A stretch of 64,000 bases of DNA from the NCBI GenBank assembly GCA_028571685.1, contig CM053162.1, positions 11,288,001-11,352,000 on the forward strand, given 5' to 3'. Below the pieces are notes generated by a model, which was not told the DNA's origin, ran no database searches, and saw only the letters and a list, made by a program, of their open reading frames with translations. Of the stretch, positions 45,942 to 56,820 are shown piece by piece (the stretch's first letter is position 1; the number at the start of each line of letters is the position of its first letter). The stretch is from Heterohyrax brucei (taxonomy: Eukaryota > Chordata > Mammalia > Hyracoidea > Procaviidae). Both the position numbers and the translations under genes were made by a program.

Positions 45942-46359
45942 TTTCGATCCCAAAAGCCAGGACAGAGGTGAAAGAGGACACTAGCTCCAGGGTCCTACCT
46001 TCACTCGGACTCTTGCCTCAGCACTCTGAACAGCCAACAGCACACTGACGGAATTCTAAAGCAGTGAGTTGGAGGAGGAAATCTTCCTCCCCAAGAAACC
46101 TTGATACCTGTTTCTCGTTTCTGTTGTTTCTGTTTCGCACAAACACCAGCTCGCGGTCGAGGCTGCTCGCAGTCGAGGCTGCTCTCGGTTCGCTGAAACA
46201 CTGGTTCCCTGCGTCTCCCATCTTCGCTCCCTGGGGATGCCTGGGCAGCCAATCGGTTCTATCAGAATCCGGTCCCCAGTGAGACGCTGGGACACCTGCT
46301 TCTTCCAGGTCACACTAGTCTGCTCCTGGTCTCTGTTCCTCCTGATCACTCTTTATGCT
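45942..46359 (+). other. Provirus untranslated leader
   Basis: About 420 bases between the 5' LTR and the gag start. It is GC-richer than the flanks and contains no long sense frame. In gamma-type retroviruses this region holds the primer-binding site and the packaging signal; I can identify neither by eye. The minus-strand frames at 46001-46349 are noise. Confidence 0.6.
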
Positions 46360-47948
46360 ATGGGAACTAACCAATCTAAATCTTCTAAGGACACCCCCTT
46401 AGGATGCCTTCTAAAAAAAAAAAACCTAAGCACTCTGGGACTCCGGGACCAAATATGATCCAAACAACAAACCTTTCTTTGCAATATGGCCTAGCCACAG
46501 TACAAACTGAATTATGGGAGCCAATGGCCGGAAAACTGCACTTTTGACTTCACGGTTTTCCGTGATTTAGATAATTTCATAACCTGCAACAGCAAGTGGT
46601 CCGAAGTTCCTTATGGCCAGACTATCTTTTTCTTTTGTAATCGCTCATCTCTTTGACAAGTTTGTACCACTTTTCAAATCCCCCTCCTTAAACGAAAAGC
46701 CTTAGTCTTCTAGGCCATCACTTCTGAACCCGATTTTAATCCCTCTGACCATGCTACTCCACCTCCTTACAACTTCCCCTTCTCCTTCAGCTAGCGTAGA
46801 CCCTCCCCTTCTGAAACTCTACTTTCTCCTTCTACACCAACCCCCCCCCTTCACTCGGTCCACGGTCTGCCACCCACCTGAGGTCCATCTCCCACCCTCT
46901 GCCAACCCCCTCCCGCACACTAGGTCTAGGGGACAACTCCCCGAACCAGTTTTACCCCTCTGAGAAGCAGCAAGAGCTGAAGGCATTGCCCAGGCAGGTG
47001 TTCCCTTCACTCTGGCCCACGTATTGCAAATCGAAAAGAAGTTTGGGTCCTTTGCATCTGGTCCCTGTCATTTTCACAAAAAATTCCAGTATCTTACCCA
47101 AATTTACAACCTCAGGTGGCAGGACCTTTATGTTAAACTCTCCTCCACGACTACCCCAGAGAAAAGGCTTGCATTTGGTAGGTGGCCAGGTCTTTGCCGA
47201 TTGGCTTCATATCCCAAACCCTAAGCACCACCACCCTGGGGTGACGGCAGTGCCCTCCACCAGCCTGGTTTACCCATTCTCCTCTCCTTGGCTCTTCTTA
47301 TCACGTGCCTCCTAAAGGGGATGGAAAGGGCCGCACACAAAGCAGTGCGTTATGACGTGAAGTAAATCACCTAGAAGGCAGAGAAAACCCACTGCCTTCC
47401 TAAATAGACTCACAGAAACTTGAATTAAATATACTAATCTAGCTCCCATTTCTGAGGCAGGACAAGCCTACTTAAACATCCTCTTTATTTCCCAGTTTGC
47501 CTCAGACATCTGCAAAAAACTCCAGAAGTTTGGGGACAGTCTACAGACTCCCCAAAGGGATCCTTTAAAACTGGTCTTTCTGGTCTTTAATAACCGATAG
47601 GTGGAGGCTGCTTGGAAAAAGCAGGCAAAATACCAAATGCTGGCCTTAGCCCTGCAAAGAAAAAGTGGAGACTGCCCAGGAACCTACAAAAACCCCAGCA
47701 TAGCTCCTCAAAGCCTTCAGGCCCCTGCTTCAAACGTCTGACAGGAGGCCACTATACTCAGTCCCACCCAAACCCTAGAACTCCACCCAAGCCATGCCCA
47801 GCTTGTGATGTCCAAGGCCACTGGAAGGTCGAGTGTCCTCAGACTGCTGGGTCTAGGGCCACTCCTTCAAAAACAGTGCCAGGGTTGACCCTGCCAGATC
47901 TCCCTGAACTGCCACCAAGGACTGAGAAGATCTGGGCTCTAAGACCCC
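46360..47948 (+). pseudogene. Endogenous retrovirus gag, degenerate
   Basis: Gag is the retroviral structural polyprotein (matrix, capsid, nucleocapsid). An ATG at 46360 begins a matrix-like N-terminus with the Met-Gly myristoylation context, but the frame ends after about 33 codons (46458). Capsid-like remains lie at 46986-47315 in two frames. The nucleocapsid end (frame 47612-47956) is basic and has one zinc knuckle, C-x2-C-x4-H-x4-C, at 47795-47836. A single knuckle fits gamma-type (class I) viruses. Multiple stops and frameshifts make it non-coding. It is cut from pro by an LTR at 47949. Confidence 0.85.
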
Positions 47949-48405
47949 TGTCTTAGTCCCCTGGTACTGCTCCAACATAAAATACCATGAGTGGAAGGCT
48001 TCATGAAGAGAAATTTTTATTGTCACAGTCCAATGAGTCACAAATTCATTTACAAATTATAAGTCCATTCAGAAAGAGAATTTATGACAGTCCAGTAGAC
48101 CGAGTCCAAATCCAGTGAGAGCATCTCGGCACAGGAATCTCAGGTCCAAAGGACATGCTATGCTCTAGGTGCTGCTTTCCTGGTGGTGTGAGGTTCCCAA
48201 CTTTCTCTGCTCGTTTCTCTCCATTATGTCCCACAAGCTTGTAACTTGAGTCCTGCCTCACTAATGCAACTGCAGCCCGTTCTCCATCATCAATATCACA
48301 GAGACCGGATTCACAGCACATGGGAGCAATGGCACCATACTGGGACTCCTAGCTGAGTCAAATCAATACATACATTTTTGGGGGGACACAGTTCAAACCA
48401 CAATA
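47949..48405 (-). mobile_element. MaLR-like LTR inserted between gag and pro
   Basis: Plus-strand ends 'tgtcttagtcccctggtactgc' and 'caaaccacaata' (a mutated ccatgaca). 457 bases, opposite in orientation to the provirus. Possible TSD acccc (47944-47948) and tccac (48406-48410) agrees at only three of five positions. It must be younger than the provirus. The frame 48082-48321 (minus) lies entirely inside it. Confidence 0.85.
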
Positions 48406-51400
48406 TCCACCACTATCAACATCTCACTGATGGAGCCTTGGGTTTGTCTTCAGGTTGCCAGTAAGCAAATCTCCCTTCTACTAGACACGGGGGCAACTTA
48501 CATGGTACTGCCTGAATTTTCAAGGAAGTTTCTCTCCTCCATTTCTATTGTTAGTGTAAATGAAATCTTGCCAACCTCCCTTGAAACTCCTCCTATAACC
48601 TGCAAATAAGATCACTTAACTTTCTCCCACATCTTTCTAGTGATCCCCAAATACCCCACTCCTGTATTAGGCAGAGATTTTCTTAGCAAGCTCCAGACAA
48701 ACTTCATGCTATATCCTTCCAACTTGGATGAACATATTCAGCTCCCAACACTTCTACTTCTACCCCCTCTAACACTAGGGAGATTCCTAATCTACCAGAA
48801 GAGCCAATATCTAAAATTCTCCAAGAGATACATCTTCAAGTCTGGGACATCTCCATCCCCTCCATTGCTACCCACATCCTCCAGTCTAAATTACTGTCAT
48901 TGACCCTATTAAATTCCCTAACAAACCCCAACACACTCTTAAGCCCCAGGTCATAAGAGGCCTAAAACCTATAACAACACACCTGTTAATCCACCAGTTT
49001 CTCTGGCCTGCCTCGTCACCATATAAGACTCCTATTCTAGTGGTCCCTAAGTCAGATGGGTCCTACCACCCAGTTCAAGACCTCTGCACAGTAAAGGCAG
49101 CCACTACACCAGTAACGCCAATTGTTCCCAAACCCTATTTCCACTTACCAAAGATTCCTCCAACCACTTCCCATTACACTGTCCTGGACCTAAAAGTTGC
49201 GCTTTTTACCATCCTCCTACATCCAAAGTCCCAAGATCTTTCTGCCTTCACCTGGACAGACCCTGACACTGAACACACTCAACAACTTACATGGACTGTG
49301 CTCCCTCAAGCATTTAGAGATAGCCCACAACTTTTTGGCCAGGCACTGGTGACTGACTTCAGTAAACTCTCACACCTCCAGCCCATAATAATCCAATATG
49401 TAGGGAATCTCTTCTGATGCAGCCCATCCCTTCATGCCTCCCTGACTGAATCTATCTGACTCCTAAATTACTTGGGAAACTTGGGATATCAGGTATCCTG
49501 CTCTAAGGCACAACTCTGAAAAACCATGGTAACATACCTTGGCATCTCACTCTCTACCAACTCCTGCAGCTTCATCCTAGAAAGTAAAAAACTTACGGCT
49601 TCACTCCCTTTGCCCACCACCAAGTCAAAACTCCTCTCCTTTGTAGTACCGGCTAATTTCTTCAGCCTCTGGACTCCCAATTTTGGAGTGCTATCCAAAG
49701 CCCTGTATCGGGCCTCTGTGGGAAACCTTAGCAAGCTACGTCCTCCTACTCTAACCATCTCACAGGACTTCTTTAAACTCAAAGAGGCCCTACTATCAGT
49801 CTCCTCTATCCTACTAGACCCTGAAGAGCCCTTTCATCTCTTCATAAACACCAGAAGGGACTTCACTTTCGGAGTCCTCACATAGACAAAGGGGTCTTCT
49901 TACCTCTCTATTGCATACTTCTGCAAACAGCTAGATAAGACTGTCCAAGGCTGGCCTATATGCTATTCTACTCTTTCACCCACTTCCCTGTTAGTACAAG
50001 AAAGCTTCAAATTCACTTTTTCTCACACCCTCCAAAACCTACTTACACATCAAGCCATCACAGTAGTCTCTCAAATCCGCTTACAAACCTTTCATGCCAC
50101 CCTTACTGAAAACCCCAACATAAAATTACACCAATATCCTTCCTTAAATGCTGTCACCTTACTGCTGTTCCACTCTTCCAAACCTTCATTTAAATTATTC
50201 CATGAGTGTGGGGACTACTTACCCACTTCTTAAACCCCTTCCCTAATCTGTCTACCTCCCCAATTCCTTTTTCTGCTACCTGGTACATTGAGGGTAGCTC
50301 AGCTAAACAAAACCATACCGCCAAGGCTGGATATACCATAGTCTTATCTGATTCCATCATTGAATCTGCACCACGATCCCCTGGTACCACCTAACAATAG
50401 GCAGAACTCATCACCCTCATAGGGATACTAACTCTAGCTAAAGGGCAGGACACAAACATCTATACAGATTCAAAATATGCATATCATATTATACACTCAC
50501 ACATACCATTATGGAAAGAGAGGGGATTTCTCACAACACAGGGATCCCCAGTTAAACACCATCAAATTCCCTTGCAAAGTGGCCATCATACATTGTAAGG
50601 GACATCAAAGAGATGACTCACATGTTTCCATAGGAAATAATTGGGCAAAGAGGCTGAAAAAGAGGCAGGGAAGTGCTTCCCACAAACCATCTTCACCTTC
50701 TCCCTACTCCGGCACCTCCTGATAGTAAACATGAATACGAAACCTTGTCTGACATGGGTACTACCTTAACTAATGGCTGGTACGCTCTTAATAACAAAAT
50801 AGTCCTGCCTCAACAAACAGCCCGAGAAATCCTACATCCAACTACAAAATCAGATACACATTGGCCCAACACTTCTAACTAAGATCCTGAACCACTTTAT
50901 CTACTATCCAACCTTTTTTCAACGTGCCTAAATTGCTTAAAGACCCATCCTGGGACTTCCCTCAAACCCACTGTTAGAGAACCCCACCAAATTAGGGGAG
51001 ATACCCCCAGCCAAAACTGGCAAATTGATTTCACTCTCATGACCCCAGTACAATGTCTAAAATACCTCCTTGTTTTTGTTGATATCTTTACAGTGTGAGC
51101 TGAAGCATTCCTGTCAACATCAGAGAAAGCTGACATGGTCATCAAAGTCCTAATCACAGAGACCGTTACCCAATTTGAGCTTCTTCAGATCCTCCAACAG
51201 GATAGTAGCCCATCATTCACTTCCCAAATAAAGCAAGGGGTCTCCAAAGAACTTAACATTCAGTGAAAACTTCATACCTCCTATGGACCTCAGGCCTCAG
51301 GCAGGGTAGAGAATGGGCTCATCAAAACACATCTAACTCATCTAATGTTAGAGACCCAAGAAACCCGTATCAGCTTTCTTCCCGTTGCCCTGATGCGCCT

Positions 51401-51780
51401 ACACATCACCCCCAACAAATCTCACTCAATAAGTCCTTTTGAACTCACATGTGGTCGACCCTTCATCCTTGACAACTTCTCCCTTTCCGAGGGTCCCTAA
51501 CAATATACCTCTCTGAACTGACCAAACTCCAGACCTGTTAAGGGAATTAACTAACTCCATGCTTTCTTCTCTTACTCCCCCCACCTGACAAATTCCAATA
51601 AGACTTAGAGACTGGAACTATCTCAAGGTTCTACAGCTCAAAACACTTGCCCCCAGGTGGGCAGGACCATGCCTCATGCTCCTAATCACCCCTACCACTA
51701 CCAAGTCACAAGATGTTACCCCATGGCTACATTTCTCTAGGCTCAACGAGACCCCAGAAGAAGCCTAGCTCACTGAGGCG
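48406..51780 (+). pseudogene. Endogenous retrovirus pro-pol, degenerate
   Basis: Order as in class I retroviruses. Protease: LLDTGAT with catalytic DTG at 48484-48492. RT: frame 49040-49417 with ..VPKSDGSYHPVQDL.. and ..YTVLDLK.. (motif A), but the second motif (49397-49408) reads YVGN where retroviruses have YxDD, so catalysis is lost. Connection: 49526-49885. RNase H: WYIEGSS (50281-50301; Glu where Asp is usual) and IYTDSKYA (50458-50481). Integrase: Asp at 51081, Asp at 51201 and Glu at 51309, the last two separated by 35 residues (D,D35E). Stops and frameshifts occur throughout. Confidence 0.9.
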
Positions 51781-53550
51781 TGGAAAGCTACTACCCTCTA
51801 TCCAGCCAGAATCTGACTAATGAAAATGCCTGAAGATGGAGATGAAGAGAAAGACTACCAAACCTCCTCCACTGAACCATGAGCCCCATACCCCACCCCA
51901 CACACACCCACTTCAGGGCCATTCTATGACCTAATCTTGAACTTACTTCCATCTGAACCACCAGAAACCCCTGAAACTTTACTTTCTCTTGTCTGGGACT
52001 GGTATTTACAGGGAGAATACACTGATTATTCATGGCAGCAAATCTCCCAGTGGTTAGAAGCAGGTCCCTTGCCTTCTTATGATCATCTGCCTCTTCACGG
52101 CCAGTCCCTTCTCTACCAAGGCCTTCACACCTGTAGCCCTTACCTACTGAACACCCTTCACTCATTCTGTCCTAAACCACACTGGTCTCTATCAGAGGTG
52201 CTGGATCTCTCTGTCTCTCCAAACTCTTACACTGCACTTCCAGCCCCTAGAGAAAAAAGGACCCAGACTGCTGTCCACCTGACACGCACTAAAGATAAAG
52301 GTTCTGCCTTTCTCAACAGAGCAGACACTGTCTTACAATGTTATCTGACCACCTTGGCCAATCAAGCCACAATACTGTTCCAAATCTTTCTCGAATTCAT
52401 GTACTCCCTCTCCCACACCCCCACCCATATCTCAGAACCAATAGCCCTGGGCTTAATTCTCCTAAGGTGAGCTCCCTTCTGCATGCAGTGAATACATAAG
52501 GCCCAAACCCATATACCTGGAGTCTGAACTCTGCAGCAACACTATCAGAATATCTACCTCCCACCCACAGGACCAAAAGTCGAAAGGTAAACTACTCCTT
52601 TCCCCCCTCAGCCAATGGCATGTTTCTTCAACCAGTAGATTTCTCAGGACCACTACAGCTCCAAGGTGCATTCTCCAAACTGTGTACTGCCCGAAGCCAA
52701 AGCCTCTTTCCCTGGATTAACACTCTGCTTTTCTCTGGACAACCTTCCAAAATAAACTCCCTTTTAGGGGAAGCTCTTACCATGAGCCATCCACTAGGCA
52801 AGGGTCATATGATTTCCTCCACTTTTTATCTCTGCATGTCAGCACATGTCTCCTAGAAGATGGTCTCTTCTTTTGTGGGGACAAGGCATATTCATGACTA
52901 CCCACAAACTTAATGTGAACATGTACTCTGATCTACTTATCCCCAAACACTGACATCACCTCTCCTAGGAATCCTTGTCAGTACCTGTACAAGTCTCAGT
53001 CAGGACAAAGAGATCACCCATCCTTTTACCTCTCTTGGCTGCCCTGGGGGTCATAGCGGGTATTAGCACTGAAATAGAAGGGTTAAGCACCTCACTCTAT
53101 TATTTTCACCTCCTCCCATAAAACCTACATAAAACCGTGGAAGACATATCTAAAGGACTGGTAAAAATGCAAGACCACATAGATTTTCTAGCTGCTGTCA
53201 CCCTATGAAACAGATGTGCTGTGGATCTGTTAACTGCAGAGAAATGGGCTACTTGTCTCTTTCTAGACGAAGAATGCTGTTTCTGTGTTAACCAATCTGT
53301 CTGAGATGCCGCTAAAAAATTTTTAGAGAGAGTGGCCAAGTTACAAAAACAGCAAGGAGGCAACTGGGATACTTGGTTATATTCACAAAAAAGGCTTTCC
53401 TGGCTTCTTCCATTTGTAACACCTCCTGTTTTACTCATCTTAGGACTCTCTCTTGGCTTAGTCCTATTTAGATCCATAACACAACCGATCCAGTGGCCAG
53501 TCTGCACTCTTGCCCACAAACAAGTGAACCAGATTCTACTCCTCTGAGAG
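51781..53550 (+). pseudogene. Endogenous retrovirus env, degenerate
   Basis: Env would be the surface (SU) and transmembrane (TM) glycoprotein. An open SU-like stretch (51937-52470) is followed by frame breaks and an FLCG-type block near 52870. The SU/TM cleavage site is visible as R-T-K-R (53001-53012), then a hydrophobic fusion-peptide-like stretch. TM has the C-x6-CC motif (53254-53280), typical of gamma-type Env, and a membrane anchor at about 53400-53475. In-frame stops at 53206-53208 and 53302-53304 interrupt TM. No reading frame could yield a functional glycoprotein, so a syncytin-like role is unlikely. Motifs recall the ERV-F/H/W side of class I. Confidence 0.85.
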
Positions 53551-53723
53551 ACTCAACAAGAACTATACGAAAATCTCCCTAAAAACAGCTAACAGACCTC
53601 TCTATTCACAGAAGAGAGGAGGCCAGAGGACCCCCCCAACTCCCCAAATACCCTACAATAAGTCAATCACCCTCGTCAGCAAGAAGTAGCTAGAAAGATA
53701 ACAACTCCCCTCTGTCCCTAAAC

Positions 53724-53738
53724 CAAAAAGTAAGGAAT
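53724..53738 (+). other. Provirus polypurine tract
   Basis: A mostly purine run, aaaaagtaaggaat, lies directly before the 3' LTR, where plus-strand DNA synthesis is primed in retroviruses. Two interrupting T bases suggest decay. Confidence 0.65.
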
Positions 53739-54187
53739 TGAGAAGACTTTGTCCCTGGATTTCAGAGAGGCTTTTGCATAAGCCCTTACTCAAAAACAGC
53801 CCACGGGAATTTGAACCACAAACAAAATTTTATGCCTGCACCCTCCTAAGCAAGGCTCTGTCCTTATCAAATCATAACTATTAACAAGCTGTGTCCTCCC
53901 TTCTGAGAAACACTTCTTCCTTATCAGACCATAAATCCCCTTATCAGAATTTCTTACAATCTCTTTCCTGTCTTAGTTAGCATTCCTCCTATATCAAATC
54001 TAAAACCCATCACCCCACACTACCTTATCAAAATTAAAAAAAAAAAAAAAAGAACTTGCCCTACCAGCCAGAGGGTCTTGAACCTAACCTTGGCTCAGAT
54101 CCCATTCTCTGTCTCTTCAAATAAACTTCAGTAGACCCACAGACTGTTGTTTCTCTGCCTTTGTTCTGTGCCACTCACTCCCCAACA
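53739..54187 (+). mobile_element. Provirus 3' LTR
   Basis: 449 bases, from tgagaagactttgtccctgg to ctccccaaca. AATAAA at 54120-54125. The right TSD copy agctc (54188-54192) matches the left one exactly, showing a single integration event. It contains an A-run near 54035-54053. It diverges clearly from the 5' LTR (several differences per 50 bases), so the integration is old. Confidence 0.95.
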
Positions 54188-54192
54188 AGCTC

Positions 54193-55710
54193 CAATAAAA
54201 GTAACGGCATGGGCAAATGTAAAGGCCAAGTACACAATATTTCTAGGGAGAAAATTTAGTAGTTAAGTTCCACAAGTAATACAACACCAAGAACATAAGA
54301 TATGTGTACAGATTAAACCCATCAGCTATAGGATGGATAGCAATGTAACAGGAATCCCAACAACAGAAATGGAGGAAGGAAGAGCAAAACAGGAACAGTT
54401 TCAGTATGTTAATGTATGTTACGTGCTGTTTGTATGTTAAATGTTTGCACCAAGCTGAAATAATTTGGTGAAATTTTAGGTTATTCAGTGTAACATGTGT
54501 GGCAACAACTAAGAAAGTAGTTAGAAAATATACACAGAAGAGAAGAAAGAAAAAATCGTTCAACACACACACACATGCAAAGAAAAGCAGCCAAATAGAA
54601 AAAATAAGAAAAGTATGGGAATAGTGGAACAAAGAAGATACAAAACTCACAAAAGACAATTAGCAAAATATATCATTTTCAGTAATTAGCTTAAATGTAA
54701 ATAGTTTAAATTCTCCATTCAAAAACAGAAAGTGACAGAACAGATGAAAAACATGATTAATCTTTATGTTATCTACAGAAGACACATCTCAGGCTCAAGG
54801 ATACAAACAGGCTGACAGTAAAGGGATGAGAAAGAAGGTTCCATGAAACTAGCAGTCCAAAAAGAACAAAAAAACATGGATGACATACTCACACCAGATA
54901 AAGTAGGCTTTAAATCCCAAATTACCGTAAGAGATGAATAATAATAACACAAAAGTGTCAATTCATCAAGAAGCCACAACAGTTATAAATATACATGCAC
55001 CTAACATCAGTGCTCCAAAAGATAGGAAACAAATGTTGACTGATATTTGTAATAGGCAAATCAACAATAATAGTTGGGGACCTCAATACACCACTTCCAA
55101 TTCTGGACAGAATATCTAAAGGAAGACTAGCAAGGACACAGAGGACTTAAACAACATCATAAACCAATTAGACCTGATGGGCATATGTAGAATACTTCAA
55201 CCATTATCAGAATAGTGTATATTTTTCTACTATGCCCATAGATCATTTTCCAGAATAGACCGTATGCTAGGTCACAAAACAAGTCTGAACATATTTTAAA
55301 AGATTGAAATTATACAAAGTACCTTACCCAAAAACAAAAGAGTAACATTACAAATTAGTAGCAGAAATAAAACTAGAAAACATAAATTCATAGAAATAAA
55401 CAACACACAATCATTATTCTTTAAGGAAAAAATCCAAAGTGAAATAAAAAAATACCTGGAGATAAATGAAAATGAAAACACACCACACCAAACTATAGCC
55501 ACAAAAAAGGCAGTCCTCAGAGAGAAATTTATAGCAATAAATTCCTATATGAAAAAAGAAGAAAGGTTGTAAACAACTGTCTAACAGTACAACTTTAAGA
55601 ACTAGACAAAGAAGAGCAAATTAAACCTAAAGTTACTGGAAGAAAAGAAACTATGAAGATCAGAGCAGAAATAAATAAATTTGAGAACAGAAAAACAATA
55701 TAGAGTATCA
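54193..55710 (+). mobile_element. Old L1/HAL1 relic, right of provirus
   Basis: The first part continues the HAL1-like host ('caataaaagtaacggcatgggcaaatgtaaagg'). From about 54600 the L1 ORF2 N-terminus appears: 'cattttcagtaattagcttaaatgtaaatag' (..LNVNSLNS.. region), 'ttatctacagaagacacatctcaggctcaagg' (the ..QETHLRLK.. block), 'cacctaacatcagtgctcc', 'ctcaatacaccacttcc' (GDLNTPL-like). It breaks off at 55710 at an LTR. No frame exceeds 140 residues on either strand. Confidence 0.75.
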
Positions 55711-56047
55711 GCATCTTAGTCATCTAATGCCATTGTAACAGAAATACCACAAATGGGTGGCTTTAAAATGAGAAATTTTATTATGCCACAGTTCCATAGC
55801 CTACAAGTCCAAATTCAAGATATCTCTTCCAAGGTGAAGTCTCTCTGTTAGGTCTGGAGGAAGGTCCTTGCCATCAATCTTCCCCTGGATTGGGAGCTTC
55901 TAAGGTACAGAGACTTCAGGTTAAAAGAATGCACTCTGTTTCAGCTGCTGCTTCTTTCCTGATGTTATAAGGTCCCTGGCTCTTTGCTTGCTTCTCTTTC
56001 ATTTATAACCCAAGACATTTCCTCAAGGTACAATTCCAACTACAATA
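55711..56047 (-). mobile_element. Partial LTR, MaLR-like family, minus
   Basis: Left end 'atcttagtcatctaatgccattgtaacagaaataccacaaatggg' is the reversed LTR 3' end; right part 'ctcaaggtacaattccaactacaata' is the reversed LTR start. At 337 bases it lacks about 150 internal bases compared with the 500-base copies. It is among the oldest copies by divergence. Confidence 0.8.
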
Positions 56048-56089
56048 GCACTTAAGAAAATAAATTATGAAGGACTACATTCATGCATG

Positions 56090-56465
56090 TTGTCTTACTC
56101 TCAGTTCTTTACAGAAGCAAAACCAGTAGAGTGTATGAATATACATAGACAGAGATTTATATTTAGGAAATGACTTGCATGGATGTAGAGGCTGGAACAT
56201 GGGGCAGGCTAGAGGCTTCTTCTGATTTACGTAGCCTCAGGAGAAGGTGTACCCCAAATTGGCAAGTCAGACAACAGGGATCCAGCTCACAGACGGTGAA
56301 CATCAACAAATTCCAAGATCAGCAGGTAAGACAGCAGGTCAGCTGCTAGCTCAAGTCCAAAATACAACACCAGAGGTCAGGCGGATAGCAGCCAGCTGCA
56401 GGATCCAGTGCAAACAGAAAGTCCGTTGAGCATACTGGCACGGTGGTAAGTTCTCAAACTTAATT
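56090..56465 (+). mobile_element. Probable ERVL-type LTR (MLT2-like)
   Basis: 'acagaagcaaaaccagtagagtgtatg', 'agacagagatttatatttaggaaatgacttgcatggatgtagaggctgg' and 'caagtcagacaacaggg' are reminiscent of the MLT2/ERVL LTR blocks (agaaacagaaccaatag..., gagatttattttaaggaattggctcac..., gaggctgg). I cannot define the ends. The frame at 56247-56429 is not a gene. Confidence 0.5.
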
Positions 56466-56471
56466 TTATAG

Positions 56472-56820
56472 TTGTCTGTGAGAGAGTTTTTAGCCAGTAC
56501 ACAAATAACTGTATTGGAATATCCTTCCTATTCACATTGTCTGGCCCCCAATGACTTTTTTCTTTACCCAGAGATAAAGGAAATATTGAAAGGTGGACAT
56601 TCTGATGACATTCAAGACATCAAGGGTGATATGATGACAGCTCTGATGGCCATTCCAGAAAAAGAGCTCCAAAATTACTTTAAAGGGTGGACTAGGTGCT
56701 CACATCAGTGCATAGTTCCCAAGGCAAGTACTTCAGAGGTAGACGTAATGATCTTCAGCAATGAGGCATGAAGCATTTTTTTCTAGGATGAGTTCATGAA
56801 CTTGATTGGCAGACCTCATA
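56472..56820 (+). pseudogene. Mariner transposase C-terminal fragment
   Basis: Mariner transposases cut and paste DNA elements flanked by terminal inverted repeats, using a D,D,34D triad. The open stretch 56472-56771 reads SVREFLASTQITVLEYPSYS..APNDFFLYPEIKE.. and ..QNYFKGWTRC.., the C-terminal third of a mariner catalytic domain; the third catalytic Asp sits in APND at 56553-56555. The N-terminal DNA-binding domain and the first two Asps are missing upstream. After the stop, 'gaacttgattggcagacctcata' could be the remains of the right terminal repeat. The gene is fragmentary and has no Met start. Confidence 0.85.

Noticed and set aside
45942..45962. tRNA primer-binding site after the 5' LTR
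   Set aside because: The sequence tttcgatcccaaaagccagg does not match a tRNA 3' end that I can recognise with confidence.
53106..53519. 137-codon minus-strand frame
   Set aside because: Antisense of the provirus env TM region; the sense strand has clear retroviral motifs.
51781..53550. Possible domesticated (syncytin-like) envelope gene
   Set aside because: SU is broken by frameshifts and TM by two stops; no open frame covers more than 177 codons.
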